Positions 5,457-9,384 of a stretch of 9,384 nucleotides of DNA are shown in pieces (position 1 is the stretch's first letter; each line of letters begins with the position of its first letter). The translations under genes and the position numbers were made by a program. Below the pieces are notes generated by a model that ran no database searches, was not told the DNA's origin, and worked only from the letters and a program-made list of their open reading frames with translations. Source of the stretch: HRBIN29 sp034431815 (GTDB taxonomy: Bacteria > Chloroflexota > Dehalococcoidia > Tepidiformales > Tepidiformaceae); NCBI GenBank assembly GCA_034431815.1, contig DAOUCS010000058.1, forward strand, positions 1-9,384. Reading direction: 5' to 3'.

Positions 5457-6308
5457 CTACTTCAGCCAGATGGCGGCGTTGGAGATGACGGGCGAGTTCC
5501 GCTCCTTCGTCTTCGCCTCGACGATGATCTGGTTCCCCTCGCGCCACATCGAGGTGACGACCGTCTCCCCGGGGAAGACGACTCCGGAGAAGCGGGCCTG
5601 GTAGCGGGCCACCTTCCCCGTGTCGCCGCCGAGGGCTCGGTCGACCACCGCCTTGCAGACGATGCCGTACGAGCAGAGTCCGTGGAGGATTGGCCGGTCG
5701 AAGCCGCCCAGCTTCGCGAAATCCGGGTCGGCGTGGAGCGGGTTCTTATCGCCCGAAAGCCGGTAGAGCAGCGCCTGCTGAGGGAGCGTCGGCGACTCGA
5801 CGACGAGGTCGGGGTCGCGCTGGGGCGGCAGGTTTCCGGCCTCGGGGCCGCGCTCCCCGCCGAAGCCGCCCTCCCCCCGGAGGAAGAGGGAGAAGCGGTT
5901 CGTGAACATGAGGTTGCCGTTGCCGTCCTTCGTCTGCACCTCGAGCACGACGAGAGCGGCGCGCCCTTTGTCGTAGATGGCGGCGATGCGCCCCTGGGAT
6001 TCAACTGTCGCCGCGGTGGGGATGGGGGCGTGGATCTCCAGGTCCTGCTCGCCGTGGAGGAGGAGTGCCGGGTTGAACTGAAGCCCGGGCACCTGCCCCA
6101 ATCCTCCCAGGGAGCCGAATGCCGGGATGACGCCCCAGGTCGGAAGCACCTTCAGGTTCTTCTCGTACGTGTAGGCGAGCTCGTTCGGGTCGGTGGGCGG
6201 ATTTCCGGCGCCGAGGCCGAGATGGTAGAGGATGATGCGGTCCTGGTCCCAGCTGAAGGGGCGGCCGGCGAGCGTCGCGCCGAGCGCCTTCGACGGGTCG
6301 ATGGGCAT
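5457..6308 (-). CDS. MaoC-like double-hotdog 2-enoyl-CoA hydratase
   Basis: A 283-residue protein related to the hydratase-2 domain of peroxisomal multifunctional enzyme type 2. It is predicted to hydrate trans-2-enoyl-CoA to (R)-3-hydroxyacyl-CoA. The length fits two fused hotdog folds: an N-terminal half lacking catalytic residues (about 1-150), which shapes the acyl pocket, and a catalytic C-terminal half (about 165-283). The hydratase-2 motif runs from Tyr182 to Leu211 (YRLSGDKNPLHADPDFA, then GGFDRPILHGL). Asp187 and His192 are five apart, as are the catalytic Asp510 and His515 of the human enzyme. The ATG at 6306-6308 has a perfect AAGGAGG five bases upstream, the best ribosome-binding site in the window. 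It is the third gene of the minus-strand cluster, and its product would act directly on the enoyl-CoA made by the neighbouring dehydrogenase. A fatty-acid or polyketide dehydratase role is less likely but possible. Confidence 0.95.
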   Translation of the reverse strand: MPIDPSKALGATLAGRPFSWDQDRIILYHLGLGAGNPPTDPNELAYTYEKNLKVLPTWGVIPAFGSLGGLGQVPGLQFNPALLLHGEQDLEIHAPIPTAATVESQGRIAAIYDKGRAALVVLEVQTKDGNGNLMFTNRFSLFLRGEGGFGGERGPEAGNLPPQRDPDLVVESPTLPQQALLYRLSGDKNPLHADPDFAKLGGFDRPILHGLCSYGIVCKAVVDRALGGDTGKVARYQARFSGVVFPGETVVTSMWREGNQIIVEAKTKERNSPVISNAAIWLK

Positions 6309-6313
6309 GGGAT

Positions 6314-6320
6314 CCTCCTT
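6314..6320 (-). promoter_or_regulatory. Consensus Shine-Dalgarno of the hydratase gene
   Basis: Read on the minus strand this is AAGGAGG, five bases before the ATG at 6308. Just upstream of it lies a small inverted repeat, GCGCA-TGT-TGCGC (6322-6334), which contains an out-of-frame ATG. Strong initiation is expected here. Confidence 0.8.
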
Positions 6321-6363
6321 CGCGCATGTTGCGCTGCCATCCTACCCGCTCGGGCCGTTTCCT

Positions 6364-7293
6364 TCAGGCGAAGCAATGTGGCGGCTGCCCGCCGTTGTAG
6401 GCCACCATCTCGGCGAAGACGCGGCGGATTTCGAGGGGTGCGGCCGGCGGTTCCCCCCGCAGCTCGGAGTACGCCCGGTGCAGGTTCGCGACGATGCGCT
6501 CCCGGTCGCTCAGCTCGGCGAAGGCGCCTAGGTCGAGCTCCCGGGCGAGTTCGAGGGGCTCGAGGCCGGCCTCGAACCCGCGCCGCGCCGACTCCTGGAC
6601 GAAGCGGAGGTACCGCTCGACCGCGTCGATGGCCTCGGGCGCGCAGACGGGTCCGTGTCCGGGCACGATCGTCTCGGCACCGAACGAACGCAGCCGCCCG
6701 AGCGCCTCGATCCACCCCGCGATGGTGCCGCCGATGGCGAGCGGCGTGCCGCCGTTGAAGATGAGGTCGCCGGAAAAGAGGAGCTTCCGCTCCGGGATCC
6801 ACGCCACGATGTCGCCAGTGGTGTGTGCCGGACCCAGGTGGTGGAGCTCGATGCGGAGCTCACCGGCATACAGAGTCAGCCGCTCGTCGAAGGTCACGAA
6901 CGGCGGCGTCACCCGTATCTCGCCCCAGTCGACGTCGGGGAAGAGCGCGGTCGCCGATGTTCCAGTGGCGATCACCTCCTGTCGGCACCGCTCGTGGGCG
7001 ATGATGGCCGTGTTGGGGGCGTAGACGAAGTTCCCCCAGGTGTGGTCGCCGTGGGAGTGCGTGTTCACCAGCACCTGCACCGGTTTCTCCGTGTGCCGGC
7101 GCAGGGCGGCGAAGAGGGCGCGGGCACGCCGGGCAGTGCTCGTCGAGTCGATGGCGATGACACCCTCCGGGCCGACGATGAAGCCGGCGTTGTTAAGGAA
7201 CCAGGTGCCGTCGGGCTGGATGTAGGCGAAGATGCCGGCGCTCACTTCCTCCACCTGAGGCGGCGCCGGGGTGAGGATCGCATCGTCGGCCAT
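6364..7293 (-). CDS. Metallo-beta-lactamase-fold hydrolase
   Basis: A 309-residue cytosolic hydrolase of the MBL superfamily with a complete two-metal site: THSHGDH (78-84; His79, His81, Asp83, His84), His157 in LGPAHTTGD, Asp176 in SGDLIF and His213 in VPGHGP. The N-terminal strand FLNNAGFIVGPEGVIAIDS (32-50) is typical. No secretion signal is present, which argues against a periplasmic beta-lactamase. The family includes lactonases, thioesterases and other ester hydrolases, and the substrate is not decidable. In this cluster a lactone or CoA-ester hydrolase would fit. Residues 225-309 form a helical C-terminal extension that may help build the pocket. The start is the ATG at 7291-7293, with GGGAGGA six bases upstream. 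A start 28 codons earlier would overlap the monooxygenase gene and adds a non-family N-terminus. It lies 17 nt after the monooxygenase stop, so the two are almost certainly cotranscribed. Confidence 0.93.
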   Translation of the reverse strand: MADDAILTPAPPQVEEVSAGIFAYIQPDGTWFLNNAGFIVGPEGVIAIDSTSTARRARALFAALRRHTEKPVQVLVNTHSHGDHTWGNFVYAPNTAIIAHERCRQEVIATGTSATALFPDVDWGEIRVTPPFVTFDERLTLYAGELRIELHHLGPAHTTGDIVAWIPERKLLFSGDLIFNGGTPLAIGGTIAGWIEALGRLRSFGAETIVPGHGPVCAPEAIDAVERYLRFVQESARRGFEAGLEPLELARELDLGAFAELSDRERIVANLHRAYSELRGEPPAAPLEIRRVFAEMVAYNGGQPPHCFA

Positions 7294-7299
7294 GGGTAT

Positions 7300-7306
7300 T
7301 CCTCCC
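7300..7306 (-). promoter_or_regulatory. Shine-Dalgarno site fixing the MBL hydrolase start
   Basis: Read on the minus strand this is GGGAGGA, six bases before the ATG at 7293. It fills the short gap after the monooxygenase stop (7311-7313) and favours this ATG over an in-frame start further upstream at 7377. Confidence 0.8.
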
Positions 7307-7310
7307 TGGC

Positions 7311-8577
7311 TCAGGCCCGGGTCGGTTGGCGAAGCACCTCGCTGGGGGCGGGCAGCGGCTGCGGACGGGCGCGACACTCCGTCGGCAGCGGCTTCGGGTA
7401 CCAGTGGTCCTCGTACTCCTTAAATTTGTCCCGCAAGAGCGGCATCACCTTTTCGGCGAAGAGGGCGGTGTTGTAGTACGCCTTCTCCCGAGGCATGTCA
7501 CCCATCTGCATGAGGAGCATCAGATGGCCGACGTGCAGCGTCTCGGCGAGCTCGTCGAGCTGCTCGGCCACCCGCGACGGGCTGCCGGCGATGACGTACC
7601 CCTCCTCCACCAGCGCCTCCCATGAGTGACGGGCCCGGGCGTTCTGGGCGGCTTGCTCGAACTGGGAGCGGAGGCCGGCCTTCACCGTCCGGAGGGTGCG
7701 GTAGCCGGGCGCGTCGGCGAACCCCGGGTACACGTGGAGGCAGCGGTTGTAGAAGTAGTTCACGTGGGGCCAGTACAGGTCCTTCGCCTCCTTTGTCCGT
7801 TTCCGCCACGCACACCACTTGCGCGAACCCGGCGTGGTAGGGGTTCTTCTCTTTCCCCATGCGTTCCATCCGCTCCCAGAAGCCTTGCATCACCTTCTGC
7901 GCCCGCTTGTACCCGCTGTAGGAGAGATACGAATACAGGTAGCCCTTCTCGGCGCACCACTCCCAGGTCTCGATGGAGCCGCCGCCGGGGATCCAGATGG
8001 GCGGATGCGGCGTTTGGAGGGGCCGCGGCCACGGGTTAACGTACCGGACCTGGGTGAACTTCCCGTTGAAGTGGAAGGTGTCCGTTCGCGTCCAGCACTG
8101 GAGGATGAGGTCGTGCGCCTCGTAGTACCGCTCCCGGAGCTGGGCGGGGTTGGCGCCGTAGGCGAAGTTGGTGTCCATGCTCGTCCCGACGGGGAACCCG
8201 GCGACAAGCCGGCCGCCTGAGAGCACGTCGAGCATGGCGAACTCCTCCGCCACCCGCAGCGGCGGATTGTAGAGGGCGATGGAGTTTCCCATGACGACGA
8301 TGGCGGCTCGCTCGGTGCGCCGAGCGAGGGCTGCTGCCATTAGGTTGGGGCTGGGCATGAGCCCGTACGCATTGGAATGATGCTCGTTCACGCAGATGCC
8401 GTCGAAGCCGCACTTCTCGGCGAATTCAAGCTCATCGAGGTACTCGTGGTAGACGGCGTTCCCTCGTTCCGGGTCGTACAGACGGTAGTCGACGTCGACC
8501 CAGACGCTGCGGTGCTTCTGCTGAAAGTCGTCCGGCAGGTGCGGCCAGGGCATGAGGTGGAACCAGTGGAACTTCAC
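7311..8577 (-). pseudogene. Luciferase-like (LLM class) flavin-dependent monooxygenase, interrupted by one frameshift
   Basis: The gene would encode about 421 residues of a TIM-barrel flavin-dependent oxidoreductase of the bacterial luciferase family, which adds oxygen to aldehydes, ketones or other small organics using reduced flavin. Family segments before the break are YLDELEFAEKCGFDGICVNEHH (residues 46-67), a strand followed by NPPLRVAEEFAMLDVLSGGRLVAGFPVG (104-131), and HPPIWIPGGGS (191-201). After residue 262 (AETDK) one extra base shifts the frame. The sequence resumes one frame over with EAKDLYWPHVNYFYNR and continues to the stop at 7311-7313, including AGSPSRVAEQLDEL, the usual late helix of this family. 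Without frame correction, translation would run in the wrong frame to 7498 and give a 359-residue truncated product. The start is the GTG at 8575-8577 (VKFHWFHLMPWPHLP), with AAGGGGG five bases upstream. The downstream frame is undamaged, so the break is recent, a sequencing error, or translationally corrected. First gene of the cluster. Confidence 0.88.
7787..7794 (-). other. Frameshift site in the monooxygenase gene, containing a Shine-Dalgarno-like AAAGGAGG
   Basis: On the minus strand the bases read GAC AAA GGA GGC GAA in the upstream frame. Reading GAC AAA GAG GCG AAG instead restores the conserved downstream protein, so a single extra G within GGAGG explains the break. The site itself spells AAAGGAGG, complementary to the 16S rRNA 3' end. 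Such sequences are known to promote ribosome frameshifting when placed near a slippery codon, as in the RF2 gene. Here no TGA or clear slippery CTT codon accompanies it, so simple mutation or sequencing error remains likelier. Confidence 0.75.
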
Positions 8578-8608
8578 GCGTGCCCCCTTCCCGTGTTCGG
8601 CCCGATGC

Positions 8609-8622
8609 TTCGGCAGGCCGAA
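8609..8622. promoter_or_regulatory. 14-bp palindrome next to the cluster -10 box, operator candidate
   Basis: TTCGGC-AG-GCCGAA has perfect 6-bp arms and a 2-bp centre. It touches the TATACT -10 element on its downstream side, so a bound protein would cover the predicted transcription start of the monooxygenase cluster. It shares the core CGGC-NN-GCCG with the palindrome at 2149-2162. The alternative is a hairpin in the 5' leader of the cluster mRNA. Confidence 0.35.
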
Positions 8623-8651
8623 AGTATACCCCGTGCCGTGCGGGCTGTGGG
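8623..8651 (-). promoter_or_regulatory. Predicted sigma-70-type promoter of the monooxygenase cluster
   Basis: On the minus strand TATACT (8623-8628) matches five of six bases of the -10 consensus. Seventeen bases upstream lies CCCACA (8646-8651), a poor -35 match with only its last three bases agreeing. Transcription would begin near 8616 and leave a leader of about 39 nt before the GTG at 8577. TATACT is one of the few AT-rich hexamers in this GC-rich spacer, which supports it as a real -10 element. Confidence 0.5.
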
Positions 8652-8676
8652 AAACGGGAGGGGTCTCACCGTCCTT

Positions 8677-8682
8677 TACGAT
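8677..8682 (+). promoter_or_regulatory. Possible -10 element (TACGAT) for a leaderless antiporter transcript
   Basis: TACGAT fits the TANNNT core and ends eight bases before the ATG at 8691. The only ribosome-binding-like sequence before that ATG is a weak GGA. As with the small membrane-protein gene at 2226, this spacing suits transcription starting at the start codon. No -35 box is evident. Confidence 0.27.
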
Positions 8683-8690
8683 GGACCTCG

Positions 8691-9384
8691 ATGACGGAAA
8701 CGGCCGAACTGCTCTTCTTCCTAGTGGTGGCGGCTGCTGGCGGCGCCATTGCCGCCAGCGTGGTGCGTGTCCCGAAGGTGGCCGGCTATCTGCTGGCGGG
8801 GGCACTCGTCGGCCCGGCGGGGCTCCGCTTGGTCGACGACCCCGAGCAGACGCAGTTCGTGGCCGAATTCGGACTTGCCCTCTTGCTCTTCGCGGTCGGG
8901 GTCGAGCTCTCCCTGCGCGAGCTCTGGTCGTCGCTCCGTTCCGGGATCGTGATCGGCGCGGGACATCTGCTGGTCGTCGGTGCGGTGACGTTCCCCCTGG
9001 CCCATGCCCTCGGCCTCTCGCCCCAAGGGAGCTTGCTCCTCGCCGGCGCGGCCGGTATGTCCTCCACCGCCGCGGTGCTGGCGCTCCTCGGCTCGCTCGG
9101 CGAGCGGGGGCAGCGCGTCGCTCCCACCGTCGTAGCTGTGCTCATCCTGCAGGACATCGTGGCGGTGGTGCTCATCGGGGTTGGGCCGCGGCTCACCGCC
9201 GAGACCGATACGGCGGTCTTCGTGGCGATGCTCGCCCGCATCCTCGCAGCGATCGTCGGACTTGGCATTGCCTTGCCGCTTCTGGCGGTGCTCGTGCATT
9301 GGGGGCTGCGGTTCGTGGTCCAGCAGGTCGACCGCGAGCTCTTTTTGATTACGGTGGTGGCGGGCATCGGGCTCATTGCCGCTG
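8691..9384 (+). CDS. Kef-type cation:proton antiporter (CPA2), partial at the window edge
   Basis: The first 231 residues of an inner-membrane antiporter exchanging K+ or Na+ for protons; the frame is still open at the last base. Hydrophobic segments fall at about 5-25, 29-47, 56-74, 84-106, 113-134, 144-164, 174-203 (probably two) and 217-231. CPA2 family marks are VPKVAGYLLAGALVGP (27-42), LLLFAVGVELSL (64-75), MSSTAAVLALL (123-133) and LILQDIVAVV (151-160). The Gln154-Asp155 pair is the form typical of the Kef branch rather than the NhaA-like DD or the ND pair. The C-terminal half, including any RCK/TrkA-N nucleotide-binding domain that would regulate it, is outside the window. The start at 8691 gives the usual short N-terminus; an ATG at 8681 is in another frame. 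The gene diverges from the monooxygenase cluster across 113 nt. Confidence 0.92.
   Translation, partial: MTETAELLFFLVVAAAGGAIAASVVRVPKVAGYLLAGALVGPAGLRLVDDPEQTQFVAEFGLALLLFAVGVELSLRELWSSLRSGIVIGAGHLLVVGAVTFPLAHALGLSPQGSLLLAGAAGMSSTAAVLALLGSLGERGQRVAPTVVAVLILQDIVAVVLIGVGPRLTAETDTAVFVAMLARILAAIVGLGIALPLLAVLVHWGLRFVVQQVDRELFLITVVAGIGLIAA

Noticed and set aside
5347..5547. N-terminal extension of the acyl-CoA dehydrogenase to 5547
   Set aside because: The extra 67 residues are unlike the family and overlap the hydratase coding region. GGAGGTG seven bases before 5346 marks the real start.
3895..5604. 569-codon plus-strand open frame opposite the acyl-CoA dehydrogenase
   Set aside because: It covers a well-supported minus-strand gene, spans a gene boundary and has no recognisable domain. 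It is an antisense shadow.
6322..6334. GCGCA-TGT-TGCGC inverted repeat before the hydratase
   Set aside because: Short arms of alternating GC in GC-rich DNA are expected by chance, and the stem leaves the Shine-Dalgarno free.
5451..6758. 435-codon plus-strand open frame opposite the hydratase and MBL genes
   Set aside because: It has no motif, is compositionally biased, and lies antisense to two proteins with complete catalytic sites.
7294..7377. Upstream start of the MBL hydrolase at 7377
   Set aside because: It would overlap the end of the monooxygenase. The ATG at 7293 has GGGAGGA at ideal spacing and gives a normal family N-terminus.
8578..8805. N-terminal extension of the monooxygenase to 8805
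   Set aside because: The extension runs through the promoter spacer and into the divergent antiporter gene. The GTG at 8577 begins the conserved sequence and has AAGGGGG upstream.
8721..9299. 192-codon minus-strand frame opposite the antiporter
   Set aside because: Its translation is hydrophilic and rich in His, Arg and Glu without motifs, whereas the plus-strand frame gives a classic CPA2 membrane protein.
1..9384. CRISPR arrays, tRNA or rRNA genes, insertion sequences, phage or toxin-antitoxin modules
   Set aside because: Reading both strands showed no regularly spaced repeats, cloverleaf-like sequence, transposase or terminal inverted repeats. All large open frames with motifs are metabolic, signalling or transport genes.

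Overview
This is a high-GC bacterial segment, roughly two thirds G+C, with almost every third codon position G or C. It is densely packed with cytosolic metabolic and signalling genes. No rRNA, tRNA, CRISPR array, insertion sequence or phage gene was found. Gene content gives only a weak hint about the host. A luciferase-like flavin monooxygenase, an acyl-CoA dehydrogenase and a MaoC-type hydratase in one operon, in a very GC-rich background with possible leaderless transcripts, would suit a Chloroflexota (Dehalococcoidia/SAR202-like) or actinobacterial genome. This is inference, not a taxonomic call.

Layout, left to right. Positions 1-69 hold no assignable gene. A 673-residue diguanylate cyclase (degenerate receiver, three PAS domains, GGDEF) lies on the minus strand at 70-2091. 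A divergent 134-nt spacer with a 14-bp palindrome separates it from a plus-strand pair: a small two-helix membrane protein (2226-2453) and moaC of molybdenum cofactor synthesis (2434-2946), which overlap. An AT-rich leader (2947-3038) rich in inverted repeats precedes a VOC/glyoxalase-fold protein (3039-3452). That gene converges on a Bcp-type peroxiredoxin (3449-3913, minus), and the two share a CTAG stop palindrome.

The largest unit is a minus-strand cluster read from right to left: a luciferase-like monooxygenase (8577 to 7311, broken by one frameshift), a metallo-beta-lactamase-fold hydrolase (7293-6364), a double-hotdog 2-enoyl-CoA hydratase (6308-5457) and an acyl-CoA dehydrogenase (5346-4132). 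Gaps are 17, 55 and 110 nt, and strong Shine-Dalgarno sites precede the last three genes. A good -10 element (TATACT) lies upstream of the first gene. The enzyme order fits an oxygenation, hydrolysis and beta-oxidation route, for example ketone to lactone to hydroxy acid to CoA thioester to enoyl-CoA to hydroxyacyl-CoA. The substrate cannot be read from the sequence.

At the right edge, a Kef-type CPA2 cation:proton antiporter starts at 8691 on the plus strand and runs off the window. It shares a 113-nt divergent spacer with the monooxygenase cluster.

I did not find a clearly new defence or mobile system. The observations most worth a second look are the frameshift with an embedded ribosome-binding-like sequence in the monooxygenase, the coherent four-enzyme cluster, the matching CGGC-NN-GCCG palindromes in both divergent spacers, and the structured leader of the VOC gene.
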